A DNA stretch of 34,095 bases from an uncultured Synechococcaceae cyanobacterium (GCA_902572395.1 CACGFX010000012.1:1-34095), one strand, 5' to 3'; positions 1 to 8,720 are shown, counted from the stretch's first letter. Translations and numbers: made by a program. The notes: a model not told the origin generated them from the sequence alone.

Positions 1-2
1 AT

Positions 3-569
3 GGTAGTCGAGGTAATGATACTCTCAATGGTGGATTAGGAAATGATAGCCTGGTTGGTGGTGTTGGAATTGATACTGCAGTTTTTAGTTCTAATGCAAA
101 CCGTATTAATCTTGGTTCTACCAGCAGACAAACTACTGGCGATGGCAATGATATTTTAAGCGGGATAGAAAACGTCAATGGTGGTGGTGGAGATGACATC
201 ATTATCGGTAGTCATTATGCTAATACTCTTCATGGTGGAAATGGTAATGACACTCTTAATGGTGGATTAGGTAATGATTTACTAGTTGGTGGTAATGGTG
301 ATGACAGATTAACTGGGGGTATTGGCAACGATACTCTTACAGGTGGAATAGGTAATGATTTATTCCAGATAAATACTGGTACCGGGATAGATAATATAAC
401 TGACTATACTTCTGGAGAAGATAGTATTAAACTTTTAGGAGAACTATCAGAAAATGAAATAAGTTTAAGTTTTAGTTCTGCAAATGGATATACAATGATA
501 ATTGATAATGAAGGTGATCTATTGGCAATCGTACAAAATACTATCTCTGCTGATATTACTTTTATTTAA
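3..569 (+). CDS. RTX hemolysin-type calcium-binding protein, C-terminal part (5' end outside window)
   Basis: An open frame enters the window at base 3 and ends at TAA 567-569, giving 188 residues of the C-terminus of a larger protein. About ten glycine/aspartate nonapeptides of the GGxGxDxUx type are visible in two blocks: residues 1-27, and about 60-122 (for example GGLGNDLLV, GGNGDDRLT, GGIGNDTLT). A segment without repeats separates them. In this family such repeats fold into a calcium-binding beta-roll after export by a type I secretion system. The last ~65 residues lack repeats and read like the usual RTX C-terminal secretion region (TDYTSGEDSIKLL, then an aliphatic tail ending in FI). 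A 36-nt direct repeat with three mismatches (12-47 and 243-278) shows recent or constrained duplication of repeat units. Substrate and role (adhesin, surface protein, enzyme) cannot be told because the N-terminal part is missing. Confident for the family, unsure for the function. Confidence 0.88.
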   Translation, partial: GSRGNDTLNGGLGNDSLVGGVGIDTAVFSSNANRINLGSTSRQTTGDGNDILSGIENVNGGGGDDIIIGSHYANTLHGGNGNDTLNGGLGNDLLVGGNGDDRLTGGIGNDTLTGGIGNDLFQINTGTGIDNITDYTSGEDSIKLLGELSENEISLSFSSANGYTMIIDNEGDLLAIVQNTISADITFI

Positions 570-1169
570 TTCTTAACTAGTTAATACTTCTTGTTTGTAA
601 GACTTTATTAATAATAATTCTTATATTCATAACGGAGATGATCGAATAAATTCTTTTTAAAGAAAGTGATATCTCTTAATCTTGGACTGATTTTTTTAAT
701 AATTTTTTTGATTTTAAAAATAAGTTCATCTAATCACAGCTTCGGTATCATAAGAAGTTTAAAATCATAAAATTTACTAAGACTTTGTTGAGTTAGATTG
801 ATGCATTAATTATGGTATCTAATTTTGATACAACAAAGTTATGAGATTTTGTAAGAGTGATTTTATTCTCAAAAAAAAATTATTTTCTCCAGCAAAAATC
901 CTCTTGAAGGACTTAAAAAACATCAATTAACTTATCATTTATAACGAGCAAATATTCAGGAAATCTGAGCTATTAAGAACAGTAACTAGAACATTAAAAA
1001 TTTTTGATAACAATATCTAACATTAGGGTTTAAGTAATAAATTAAATATTTTAAGAACAGTATTCAGAATATTTAGAATGTTAATAAAAGGCTCTTTATT
1101 TGACTTAAAGGTTTATTTAGATGATATTTTTCTTTTTTTTGAGATCTAGATTTCTTTTTTAAACACATC
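570..1169. other. 600-base gene-free A+T-rich interval
   Basis: No convincing reading frame, tRNA or rRNA is visible on either strand. The interval begins with a 12-nt perfect palindrome (TTAACTAGTTAA, 573-584) just after the RTX stop codon. It holds a nested inverted repeat at 782-839, listed separately, and a 12-nt direct repeat (TTAAGAACAGTA at 973-984 and 1051-1062). This is unusually long for this genome, where most gaps are under 120 nt, and it lies between two accessory-looking genes. It may be decayed coding sequence, an untranslated 3' region or a small-RNA locus; the sequence does not decide between these. Confidence 0.7.
782..839. repeat. Nested inverted repeat (possible structured RNA or terminator)
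   Basis: The outer arms ACTTTGTTG (782-790) and CAACAAAGT (831-839) are perfectly complementary over 9 bp. Inside them TTAGAT (793-798) and ATCTAA (817-822) form a second 6-bp stem around an 18-nt loop. The internal loop is asymmetric (2 nt on one side, 8 on the other). It lies about 210 nt after the RTX stop codon and has no U-run directly after the right arm, so it is not a textbook intrinsic terminator. It could be a late 3' end structure, a small RNA, or chance in A+T-rich DNA. Confidence 0.4.
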
Positions 1170-1529
1170 TTAATCGTTCCACATATCTTTTTTTTCTTGT
1201 TCTAAATTATTCCTTTCAAGTAGTTCAATTCTTTCTTTTTGAGGATCTATTTGTGTTTCAAGGATGTTTTTATCGTCAATGTATTTTTTTTGTATTTCTT
1301 GGATAACTATTTCAAATTGCTCACCAAAAAAATCTGACATTTCTCTCCATGCTTCCATTTCTTCTTCTTTGTCAATAGTATCGTTTACCTGATGAGAAAT
1401 AATGTCTTGTACATATTTTTTAAGTTCTTGATGACTCATCGACTCAATTTTTTTTTGAACATATAATTCTTTAAGATTTTCTAGTTGTTTTTTTGATAAA
1501 TCAGAATAAATAATTGACTTCTTTTTCAT
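1170..1529 (-). CDS. Hypothetical protein, 119 aa, highly charged and helical
   Basis: I do not recognise a characterised family. The protein starts at ATG 1529 (MKKKSIIYSDLSKKQLENLK) and is rich in Lys, Glu, Gln and Ile, with long predicted helical stretches: about residues 10-45, and 58-119 where E/Q/K runs look coiled-coil-like. No signal peptide, membrane segment or cysteine is present, so it is probably a small soluble cytoplasmic protein. It resembles, from memory, a group of short conserved hypotheticals in Prochlorococcus that begin with a similar YSDL...KQLENLK...YV pattern; I could not verify this. It stands alone, with about 600 empty bases downstream and about 400 upstream. Base composition looks like the surroundings. 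Probably a real gene, function unknown. Confidence 0.65.
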   Translation of the reverse strand: MKKKSIIYSDLSKKQLENLKELYVQKKIESMSHQELKKYVQDIISHQVNDTIDKEEEMEAWREMSDFFGEQFEIVIQEIQKKYIDDKNILETQIDPQKERIELLERNNLEQEKKDMWND

Positions 1530-1927
1530 GGATACTTAAATTTTTTTAATATAAACAAAATTCTTTCTTTAAACACCCAAAAAATCCAAAATTATAAAAT
1601 CATTTTAAGCTTTATTGGAAACTTAATATGACCACTAGAACCCTTTTTGAGATAACTAACTATAAAATCCTATTTATATAATCTTTCAAATTGAATACCT
1701 AATTATTTTGAATATTCTTCTGATTATTAAGAAATGATTAATAAATTCGAAAGAAATTGTGAAATTTAGACTTATTAGAAATTGGCAATTTCTCTCTAAT
1801 ACACTGCCATTATTGATTTGATTGACAAATCTAATTGATAAAATTGTTTACATTAATTCAGCAATATTCCAAAATTCTTGAGAGAATCGTATTACAAAAT
1901 TTAATTTTTATTCAAGAGTCTATAAAT
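1530..1927. promoter_or_regulatory. Divergent upstream region of rpaA and the 119-aa gene, with two dyads
   Basis: A 398-base gap, long for this genome, in front of the master regulator rpaA. Two symmetric elements are visible. AGAAATTG and CAATTTCT flank a single G at 1777-1793. GATTTG and CAAATC are separated by 5 nt at 1815-1831. The second dyad contains a perfect TTGACA (1822-1827) that could be a -35 box for rpaA, but I see no good -10 at standard spacing. These elements are candidates for operators or autoregulation sites. No HLR1-type tandem repeat (RpaB box) was seen; there is only a single half-site-like TTTACATT near 1847. Confidence 0.4.
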
Positions 1928-2710
1928 ATGAAAATTTCAATCCTTTTAATTGAAGATGATCGTGATATGCGTGATTTGGTAGCTAGGCATTTAGAACATT
2001 CTGGTTTCGATGTCCAAAAAGCTGAAGATGGTATAAAAGGGCAAGCATTAGCTCTTCAATACTCACCAGATTTAATATTACTTGATTTAATGCTACCTAG
2101 TGTAGATGGTTTAACTTTGTGCCAGCGACTTAGAAGAGACGAAAGAACTTCAAATATTCCAATTTTGATGATAACAGCGTTAGGTGGTCTTAAAGATAAA
2201 GTTACTGGTTTTAATTCTGGAGCAGATGATTACATTACTAAACCGTTCGATCTAGAAGAATTGCATGTACGCATAAAAGCCTTATTAAGGAGAACAAACA
2301 GAGCTCAGTTAAATTCTAGTAACCAGCAGGAAATATTAAACTATGGTCCTCTTACGCTCGTACCAGAAAGGTTTGAAGCCATCTGGTTTGAATCTCCTAC
2401 TAGATTAACTCATCTTGAATTTGAATTACTTCATTGTCTCTTACAAAGGCACGGCCAAACTGTATCACCGGCATTAATTCTTAAAGAAGTTTGGGGTTAT
2501 GAACCTGATGATGATATTGAGACAATAAGAGTTCATATTAGACACTTACGTACTAAGTTAGAACCAGATCCACGTAAGCCTATTTATATAAAAACTGTAT
2601 ATGGCGCTGGATATTGTCTTGAGTTACCTATTGGTTCTCAAGTTGAAACTGCTAAGCAAGAGTTTAACCAAGTCAGAAATCCTGGTTTAATAAATTCTGC
2701 TATAAATTAA
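1928..2710 (+). CDS. rpaA: Two-component response regulator RpaA (OmpR/PhoB family)
   Basis: A 260-residue OmpR-type regulator. The N-terminal receiver domain (about 1-120) has acidic residues D10/D11, phospho-acceptor D53 (LLDLMLP), T83 and K105. The C-terminal winged-helix domain (about 138-233) holds the segments [14 protein letters not shown] and [20 protein letters not shown], which I recognise as RpaA hallmarks. In cyanobacteria RpaA is the clock-output regulator phosphorylated by SasA and controls circadian and dark-phase transcription. I chose ATG 1928 because it gives the expected beginning [11 protein letters not shown]; an in-frame extension to 1835 exists but adds 31 residues not expected in the family. 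Residues 234-260 form a polar tail beyond the DNA-binding domain. The gene converges on holB with only 3 nt between stop codons. Its long upstream region with dyads suggests elaborate control. Confidence 0.93.
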   Translation: MKISILLIEDDRDMRDLVARHLEHSGFDVQKAEDGIKGQALALQYSPDLILLDLMLPSVDGLTLCQRLRRDERTSNIPILMITALGGLKDKVTGFNSGADDYITKPFDLEELHVRIKALLRRTNRAQLNSSNQQEILNYGPLTLVPERFEAIWFESPTRLTHLEFELLHCLLQRHGQTVSPALILKEVWGYEPDDDIETIRVHIRHLRTKLEPDPRKPIYIKTVYGAGYCLELPIGSQVETAKQEFNQVRNPGLINSAIN

Positions 2711-2713
2711 AGT

Positions 2714-3676
2714 TCAAAATTCTTCCATGGAAATTTTTAAAAAAATAATTTCCCATGCTATTCTTGGTTGAATATTTTTTCTTAAATGAGATTTTAAATT
2801 TTCGAGTTTTTTGACCAGATTAATATTTTTTGTTTTTCTCCACCAAATAATTTGAATCAAATTGACTAAATAAATTTGTTGATCAATTTCTAATTTCTCA
2901 GATATTAATTTAGATACTTCCAAGATTTCTAAACTTTTTTTTATTGGGGAATATAACTTACTTGTAATTTCATCTGATAATTCATTCCAAATTTCAATAT
3001 TTTTCAATAATTGACCTGGAGATCCATTAGCAGAGTTTATTAAATCTTCAAATATGAATTTTGTATTAGTATTAAACATAGAAGGATCGAAATGATCTTT
3101 TAAGATTTTTTTTATTTGTTTTCTAGAAAAGGATTGAAACCTTACTATTTGACATCTTGAGATAATCGTATCTAAAAGAAGGTTTAATTTTGATGTTAAT
3201 AAAATAAAAATGCCATTACTAGGTTCTTCCAAGGTTTTTAATAGGCAATTTGAAGCTGCTTCGTTTAGAAGGTGTGCATCAATAATTAATACAATTTTTT
3301 TTCCTGAGTTTATTGATTTTTGACCAAGAAAAGTTTTGATATTACGTATTTGAGCAATCTTAATAATCTCAGATCCACTTTTTGTTGTTTTTTCAAAATC
3401 GGAACTTTTTTTTCTTTGAGTGTCTAAAAGAGAATTAGGTTCAATAATTAGAAAATCAGGATTGTTATTATTGGAAATGCTTTCTCTAACATTTTCGTTT
3501 TGGGAAGATTGTTTGAAAATCTCTCTTATAAATTGAAAAGCAGTTTGCTTTTTTCCTACTCCTTCAGCACCATAAAATATATAACCATTTGCAAATGAAT
3601 TGTTTTTAATTATGTTTTTAAGACAGTTATTTACTTCGTCATTAAACAAAAAATTATTTTTTTTAACATCAATCAT
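2714..3676 (-). CDS. holB: DNA polymerase III delta' subunit (clamp-loader)
   Basis: A 320-residue AAA+ protein that helps load the sliding clamp onto DNA as part of the clamp-loader complex. Visible features are a P-loop-like [10 protein letters not shown] (about 36-45), a Walker-B-like stretch ([24 protein letters not shown]), and the sensor/SRC motif ISRCQIVRF typical of delta' and gamma/tau. The four-cysteine zinc module normally found after the P-loop is not visible: residues 55-80 are polar and lack cysteine. It overlaps the 3' end of tmk by 8 nt and is the last gene of the leftward ATPase, tmk, holB unit, the usual tmk-holB pairing. Lys and Asn content is high, as expected for the A+T-rich background. 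The delta' assignment is firm from neighbours and motifs; the P-loop is probably degenerate for catalysis, as is common in this subunit. Confidence 0.88.
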   Translation of the reverse strand: MIDVKKNNFLFNDEVNNCLKNIIKNNSFANGYIFYGAEGVGKKQTAFQFIREIFKQSSQNENVRESISNNNNPDFLIIEPNSLLDTQRKKSSDFEKTTKSGSEIIKIAQIRNIKTFLGQKSINSGKKIVLIIDAHLLNEAASNCLLKTLEEPSNGIFILLTSKLNLLLDTIISRCQIVRFQSFSRKQIKKILKDHFDPSMFNTNTKFIFEDLINSANGSPGQLLKNIEIWNELSDEITSKLYSPIKKSLEILEVSKLISEKLEIDQQIYLVNLIQIIWWRKTKNINLVKKLENLKSHLRKNIQPRIAWEIIFLKISMEEF

Positions 3677-4310
3677 TTGTTATTAAAAAATTGTTTAGTA
3701 AAGTCTCTTTAATTTGATTAGAAATAGTTTTAATATTTTGTGAAGCAGATATTACTTTCCAGTTTTTTTCTTTTGCAATTAGTTTGAAGCCTTCATTTAC
3801 CTTTTCTAAAAATTTAATACCTTCTGATTCTATTCTATCTGGAATTTCATTTTTTCTTCTCAAGATACTTTCTTCCGGAGAAATTTCTAAGAAGAAAGTC
3901 AGATCAGGATATTCTCCTTGACACACAATAGATTCAATATTTTTAATTATTTCTAAATTTATGTTTCTTCCATAACCTTGATAAGCCATGGTGGAATCGG
4001 AAAATCTATCGCTAATAACCCAATCATTGTTATTTAAAGCAGGTAGGATAATCTTTGAGACGTGTTCTGCTCTATCCGCTGAATAAAGCAATAATTCTGC
4101 AAGTGATGAAGGCTTGTTATTTTCATTATTTTCAAGAATAAGTCCTCTAAGTTTTTTTCCTAAAAGACTGCCTCCAGGCTCTCTAGTTGTGATTAATTTA
4201 GACCCTTTCTTTATTAGACCACTATTAGGAAGCCATTTAGATAGTTCATCTATTTGGGTAGTTTTACCACATCCATCAATACCCTCAATAACAATAAATT
4301 TTCCTTTCAT
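3669..4310 (-). CDS. tmk: Thymidylate kinase
   Basis: A 213-residue dTMP kinase that phosphorylates dTMP to dTDP for DNA synthesis in the cytoplasm. The P-loop is [10 protein letters not shown] (residues 9-18), followed by the nucleotide-binding TTREPGG (41-47). The catalytic/substrate DR pair lies at 101-102 within the segment [16 protein letters not shown], and a LID-like [11 protein letters not shown] follows. Length matches the family. The ATG start directly abuts the stop codon of the upstream copper ATPase gene (no intervening base) and the end overlaps holB by 8 nt, so the three genes are very likely cotranscribed and translationally coupled. No unusual residues were noticed. Confidence 0.96.
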   Translation of the reverse strand: MKGKFIVIEGIDGCGKTTQIDELSKWLPNSGLIKKGSKLITTREPGGSLLGKKLRGLILENNENNKPSSLAELLLYSADRAEHVSKIILPALNNNDWVISDRFSDSTMAYQGYGRNINLEIIKNIESIVCQGEYPDLTFFLEISPEESILRRKNEIPDRIESEGIKFLEKVNEGFKLIAKEKNWKVISASQNIKTISNQIKETLLNNFLITND

Positions 4311-6614
4311 TTAATCCAAAGATAAAGCATTAATTACAACTGTAATAGAGCTAGTAGCCATCAATAATGCTGCTATTGAGGGAGTAAGAAGAATACCGTA
4401 TTTAGGGAATAAAATGCCGGCGGCTAAAGGTATAGCTAGTAAGTTGTAACCAAAAGCCCATGTTAGATTTTGCTTGATTTTTCTAATAGTTTTTTTGGCA
4501 AGATTTAAGGCGTAAGGTAATCCATTTAGTTGATCTCCCATTAATACTACATCTGCATTTGCCTTTGCTATTTGAGTACCTGATCCTACCGCAATTCCTA
4601 AGTCTGAGGATGCTAAGGCTGGGACATCATTAATACCATCACCAATCATTGCCACTTTATTATTAATTTTTAAATTTTCTATAGTTTTTAGCTTCATCTC
4701 AGGAAGAAGATCCCATTTTACTTCTGTTTCTTTACAACCAATTTTTTTTGCTAAAGCTAATACTGTTTGTTTCCTATCGCCACTTAAAATGTTAATTTTA
4801 AATTTGTTTTCTCTCAAATTTTGAACTGTTTTAATTGAATCATCTCTGAGTAAATCTCCGAGCAAAATAAAGCCTAATAACTTATCTTTGATACTTACTC
4901 CAATGAAAGTGTTCGTTTTTGTTTCTTCATTTTCAATGATTTTTTTTGCCTCACTATCAATAATTATTCCTTTGCTTAGTAGCCATTCAATATTTCCAAT
5001 ATTAATAAGTCCATCAATTGATTCAAGTTCTCCAGAAATACCTCGCCCTGAATGAGTAAAAATTTTTTTTATTGGAAATAAACTTAAATTTTGCTTTTTT
5101 GCCTCTTGAATTAATGCATCTGCGATTGGATGTCTGCTTTCCTTTTCTAAACTGGCAGCTATTTTTAATAAAAATGAATGATCATCATTATTTTTGTAAT
5201 CAACAATGAAAGGCTTACCTTTTGTTAAAGTGCCTGTCTTGTCAAAAATAATTTGATTAATTTTTGAAGCCATCTCTATTTTATCCCCGCCTTTAAATAA
5301 AACCCCTTTTTTTGCTGCTTTACCTGATGCGACAGTGATTACAGTTGGCGTGGCTAAACCTAATGCACAAGGACAAGCTATCACTAAAACTGCAATTGAC
5401 AATTGAATTGCTAAACTCAGGAAATTGTCAGCATTACTACCAAGCGAACTATGAAGTGTATGGCTTGAGTGAGTGATTAATTGATCATTGTGAATTAATA
5501 AATCAGGCCATATGTTTCTTGCCCCCTTCCACCAAAAGAAGAAAGTTAGAGTAGCAAAAATAAGTACAAAGTAAGTAAATTTACCTGCAATTTCATCAGC
5601 AATGCTTTGAATGCGAGGTTTTCTTGCGTTTACAGACTCAATAAGATTTACTAGTTTTGCAAGAGAAGAGTCTCCTCCGACCTTTTGTACTTTAAGTCTA
5701 AGAGTTGAATTAAGATTTAAAGACCCACTAGATAAATTTTCGCCTTCTTTTACTTCTATAGGTTTGGATTCTCCAGTAATATGTGAAACATCAATATATG
5801 AATTACCTCGGGTCACAATGCAGTCAGCAGGTACTCTATCTCCCGCTAAAACTTGAATCTCTTGATCAGGTCTTAAAGTGTTCACTCTTATTGACTTTAT
5901 TTGATTGTCTTTTGTGTAGATATTTGCCATTTCAGGTTGAAGATCTAATAATTCTCCAATGGATGAACCAGTCTGATATCTTGCTCTTTCTTCTAAGTAA
6001 CGCCCAATCAGTATGAAGCCTAACAGCATAACTGGCTCATTAAAAAAACAAGGAAAACCAGTGGCAGGAAATATTAAGGATAGAAGACTTGTTGTATATG
6101 CGCTAATTACTCCAAGAGCTACTAAAGAATCCATATCGGGATGGTTCTTAATAAATGATTTTAACCCATTAATAATTATTCCTCTCCCAGGAAATAATAG
6201 AGCTAACGTTGCTAATGAAGCGTGAAAAAATATATTACCTAATATTGGAAAATTTATATATCTTCCTTCTGCCAGGTGACCTAATCCTGAAAATAATAAA
6301 AGTAATAGGGCAAAAGTTAGTTTTTTCCATTGATTATTCCACTTCTTTTTTTTTTCTAATTCTGCTTTATTTATTTTTTTTGAAAAATCATTTATGTAAA
6401 TCTTTGATGGGAAACCATTCTCTTTTAGATTTTCGAGAACTGATTCTATTTCTATATTTTTCTGGGTAATTTCAAAATAAGCACTTTCAGTAAGCAAGTT
6501 AACAGAAACATTTTCAATACCATCAGAATTATTCAATATTTTTTCAACAGTACTAACACAACCTCCACACTTCATTCCTGTAACGCTTAGTTGAATGCTC
6601 TCCATATTTTTCAC
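4311..6614 (-). CDS. Copper-transporting P1B-type ATPase
   Basis: A 767-residue heavy-metal P-type ATPase that pumps Cu(I) across a membrane. Order of elements: an N-terminal HMA domain with GMKCGGC (C16, C19); membrane helices from about residue 97; the actuator motif TGES (280-283); the metal-binding CPC (414-416) in VIACPCALGLATP; the phosphorylation motif DKTGT (458-462); an SRHP nucleotide-binding motif; GDGIND; and late helices with GYNLLAIP and MATSS, the Cu(I)-type signatures. It is either the CtaA type (import toward the thylakoid) or the PacS type (supply of plastocyanin and cytochrome oxidase); I cannot tell which. A histidine-rich loop (H375, H382, H385, H388) lies before the CPC helix. 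The start is either GTG 6614 or ATG 6605, three codons apart. It is the first gene of the unit with tmk and holB and is divergent from ycf3. Confidence 0.93.
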   Translation of the reverse strand: MKNMESIQLSVTGMKCGGCVSTVEKILNNSDGIENVSVNLLTESAYFEITQKNIEIESVLENLKENGFPSKIYINDFSKKINKAELEKKKKWNNQWKKLTFALLLLLFSGLGHLAEGRYINFPILGNIFFHASLATLALLFPGRGIIINGLKSFIKNHPDMDSLVALGVISAYTTSLLSLIFPATGFPCFFNEPVMLLGFILIGRYLEERARYQTGSSIGELLDLQPEMANIYTKDNQIKSIRVNTLRPDQEIQVLAGDRVPADCIVTRGNSYIDVSHITGESKPIEVKEGENLSSGSLNLNSTLRLKVQKVGGDSSLAKLVNLIESVNARKPRIQSIADEIAGKFTYFVLIFATLTFFFWWKGARNIWPDLLIHNDQLITHSSHTLHSSLGSNADNFLSLAIQLSIAVLVIACPCALGLATPTVITVASGKAAKKGVLFKGGDKIEMASKINQIIFDKTGTLTKGKPFIVDYKNNDDHSFLLKIAASLEKESRHPIADALIQEAKKQNLSLFPIKKIFTHSGRGISGELESIDGLINIGNIEWLLSKGIIIDSEAKKIIENEETKTNTFIGVSIKDKLLGFILLGDLLRDDSIKTVQNLRENKFKINILSGDRKQTVLALAKKIGCKETEVKWDLLPEMKLKTIENLKINNKVAMIGDGINDVPALASSDLGIAVGSGTQIAKANADVVLMGDQLNGLPYALNLAKKTIRKIKQNLTWAFGYNLLAIPLAAGILFPKYGILLTPSIAALLMATSSITVVINALSLD

Positions 6615-6726
6615 AATAGAAGCAAATTAATGCTTGACTTTATTCTTAATTATAATAATAAATGTAATAGACTTTTTAAATAGTTATTTTTTAAATTACT
6701 ATATTAATTTTATTAAATTTTGAGCA
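6615..6726. promoter_or_regulatory. Shared divergent promoter region of the copper ATPase and ycf3
   Basis: A 112-base very A+T-rich gap between two divergently transcribed genes. TATAAT lies at 6651-6656 on the plus strand and a second TATAAT reads on the minus strand at 6654-6649; the two overlap on opposite strands. A TTGACT at 6634-6639 sits only 11 nt from the plus-strand box, too close for a classical -35. The arrangement suggests face-to-face transcription starts, but no element can be fixed with certainty. Confidence 0.35.
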
Positions 6727-7248
6727 GTGCCTAGTAATCAAAACAGAGACAATTTTATTGATAAAGCTTTTACTGTAATTGCTGAATCTATTGTAAAAAT
6801 AATGCCGATCGCTGAGAAAGAAAAAAAGGCATATATTTATTATAGAGATGGCTTAGCTGCACAAAATAATGGGGATTATTCGGAAGCATTAGAGTATTAC
6901 AAAGAGAGCTTACTGCTTGAAGAAAATAAAATTGATAGAGGTGAGACTTTAAAAAATATGGCAATAATATATATGAGTAATGGTGAAGAGGATTTGTCTA
7001 TTGAAACTTATGAAAAAGCATTAGTAGAAAATCCCAAACAGCCATCATGCTTGAAAAATATAGGTTTAATTTATGAAAAAAGGGGAAGATATGCTGAGCA
7101 AAATGGTGATTTAGATCAGAGAGATATTTGGTTTGATAAAGCTGCTGAAGTCTGGTCTAAAGCAGTGAGACTATATCCAGGTGGGTATCTAGATATTGAG
7201 AATTGGTTGAAAAACTCAGGCAGAAGCTCAATTGATATGTACCTTTGA
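6727..7248 (+). CDS. ycf3: Photosystem I assembly protein Ycf3
   Basis: A 173-residue tetratricopeptide-repeat protein that acts as a chaperone in photosystem I assembly at the thylakoid. The opening [20 protein letters not shown] matches the conserved Ycf3 N-terminus. TPR units are visible at about 35-67 ([20 protein letters not shown]), 72-105 ([20 protein letters not shown]) and 108-155 ([20 protein letters not shown]); the last carries the longer helix loop typical of Ycf3. The C-terminus ends in [13 protein letters not shown], also characteristic. The start is GTG at 6727, supported by the conserved N-terminus and the lack of any ATG nearby. It converges on radA with 3 nt between the stops. 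Confidence 0.95.
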   Translation: MPSNQNRDNFIDKAFTVIAESIVKIMPIAEKEKKAYIYYRDGLAAQNNGDYSEALEYYKESLLLEENKIDRGETLKNMAIIYMSNGEEDLSIETYEKALVENPKQPSCLKNIGLIYEKRGRYAEQNGDLDQRDIWFDKAAEVWSKAVRLYPGGYLDIENWLKNSGRSSIDMYL

Positions 7249-7251
7249 TTT

Positions 7252-8613
7252 TTATTTTGATAAAGAATATTCAACTGCTTCTTTAATATTCGATATCTCT
7301 TTGATATTTATTAAATTTTGAAAATTATTATTCAGTTCCTCCTCTATTTTTGGCACTACGATATTTTTGATCCCTAGTCTTACAGCTTCTTCTATCTTTG
7401 TTCGAAGGTTATTCGACTTTCTAACCTGACCGCTCAAACCCAATTCCCCAATAAATGAGCAATTGGCCAAAGGAGGAATATTTTTTAAACTTGATAAAAT
7501 TGATATTGCTACACCTAAGTCAGATGATGGATCATTAATCTCAAAACCCCCACCAGTAGCTACATAACAATCAAATTCAGATAATTTGATCCCTACGTGT
7601 TTTTCAACAACAGCTAGAATTTGATGCAATCTATTTATGCTTATTCCAGTTGTAGTACGTCTTGGGTTACTGTAGAAGGTTTTATTTACCAGTGCTTGTA
7701 TATCAACTGCTAATGGTCGAGTGCCTTCATTTGTAATGGTAGTTGTTACACCTGAAATATTTTCTTTATTTGTAAAAAATGAACTTGGGTTTTTTAATTC
7801 TCGTAAACCCTCTTCAAGCATTTCAAAAATTCCGATTTCAAAGGTCGATCCAAATCGATTTTTTATACTTCTTAGTAATCTATGTGAGGAGATATTATCT
7901 CCTTCAAAGTTAATTACTGTATCAACTAAATGCTCTAGAGTTTTCGGACCAGCTAAAGCACCATCTTTGGTTACATGACCAATTATTAGAAACGCAATAT
8001 TATTTTCTTTGGCAAGATTTTGCAATTCAGATGAACATGCTCTAACTTGAGAGACTGATCCTGGAGAACTTTCCATCTCATGATTATGGATGGCTTGAAT
8101 ACTATCAATGATTGCGAAACTTGGATTTACACATTTGATCTCTTCAATAATTAGGGATAAATTAGTTTCCGCAAAAATTTGTAAATCAATACTTTTTTGA
8201 TTTAATCTTTCCCATCTAATTTTTACTTGTTCTAAAGATTCTTCTGCAGTTATATATAAAACTTTCTGATTTAGAGATATTTTGCCTGCTGATTGAAGAA
8301 CTATTGTGCTTTTACCTATACCTGGTTCTCCTCCTAGTAAAACAACAGATCCTGGTACTATTCCACCTCCAAGCACTCGATCAAATTCTTTAAAACCACT
8401 TGTAAATCTTGATATTTTTTTTGATGAAATCTCATTAAACGATATAGATTTTTTACTTTTTTTTATATTTTTTATTTCTTGATATTTAGATCTCTTACTT
8501 TTAATTTCTTCAACAATAGAATTCCATGAGTTGCAATTCAGGCATCTACCAAAATATTGAGAAGTTTCAGATCCGCAATTCTGACAAATAAAAGTAGATA
8601 ATTTGCTAGACAT
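7252..8613 (-). CDS. radA: DNA repair protein RadA (Sms)
   Basis: A 453-residue RadA/Sms protein, a RecA-related ATPase that promotes branch migration in recombinational repair. From the N-terminus: a C4 zinc finger (C10, C13, C24, C27); Walker A GGEPGIGKS (94-102); Walker B FAIIDS (165-170); the RadA-specific KNRFG motif (250-254); and a C-terminal Lon-protease-like domain from about residue 290, containing VATGGGFEINDPSSDLGVA and FIGELGLSGQVR. Length is standard. ATG 8613 gives the expected zinc-finger opening. It lies between ycf3 (convergent) and rpaB (divergent, 107 nt). No anomalies were seen. Confidence 0.96.
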   Translation of the reverse strand: MSSKLSTFICQNCGSETSQYFGRCLNCNSWNSIVEEIKSKRSKYQEIKNIKKSKKSISFNEISSKKISRFTSGFKEFDRVLGGGIVPGSVVLLGGEPGIGKSTIVLQSAGKISLNQKVLYITAEESLEQVKIRWERLNQKSIDLQIFAETNLSLIIEEIKCVNPSFAIIDSIQAIHNHEMESSPGSVSQVRACSSELQNLAKENNIAFLIIGHVTKDGALAGPKTLEHLVDTVINFEGDNISSHRLLRSIKNRFGSTFEIGIFEMLEEGLRELKNPSSFFTNKENISGVTTTITNEGTRPLAVDIQALVNKTFYSNPRRTTTGISINRLHQILAVVEKHVGIKLSEFDCYVATGGGFEINDPSSDLGVAISILSSLKNIPPLANCSFIGELGLSGQVRKSNNLRTKIEEAVRLGIKNIVVPKIEEELNNNFQNLINIKEISNIKEAVEYSLSK

Positions 8614-8702
8614 TTAGTCTCTGAATGAAGTATTGGAACTAGAATGTTTGGGATATTGCCCCTCTACAAGTTAGATTAGGTTAATAATAAATTCTCTTAC
8701 TG

Positions 8703-8712
8703 ATTAGCTAAT
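8703..8712. promoter_or_regulatory. Palindrome ATTAGCTAAT just upstream of rpaB
   Basis: A perfect 10-nt palindrome that ends 8 nt before the rpaB ATG, inside the 107-nt radA/rpaB divergent gap. It sits where a ribosome-binding site or a translational operator would be. No Shine-Dalgarno sequence is visible there. A TAATAATAAA stretch at 8682-8690 could be a -10 region for rpaB, without a clear -35. A palindrome this short can arise by chance in A+T-rich DNA. Confidence 0.25.
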
Positions 8713-8720
8713 AGAAACAA

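Noticed and set aside
1835..1927. Upstream in-frame extension of rpaA (31 extra residues)
   Set aside because: The added residues have no resemblance to the RpaA family, whose N-terminus fits ATG 1928, and the region overlaps the dyad and likely promoter DNA.
5611..6469. Several plus-strand open frames inside the copper ATPase gene
   Set aside because: They lie opposite a well-conserved gene, have no recognisable motifs and show composition typical of shadow frames.
8614..8720. HLR1-type RpaB box upstream of rpaB
   Set aside because: No tandem (G/T)TTACA(T/A)(T/A) pair with 2-nt spacing was found in this gap on either strand.
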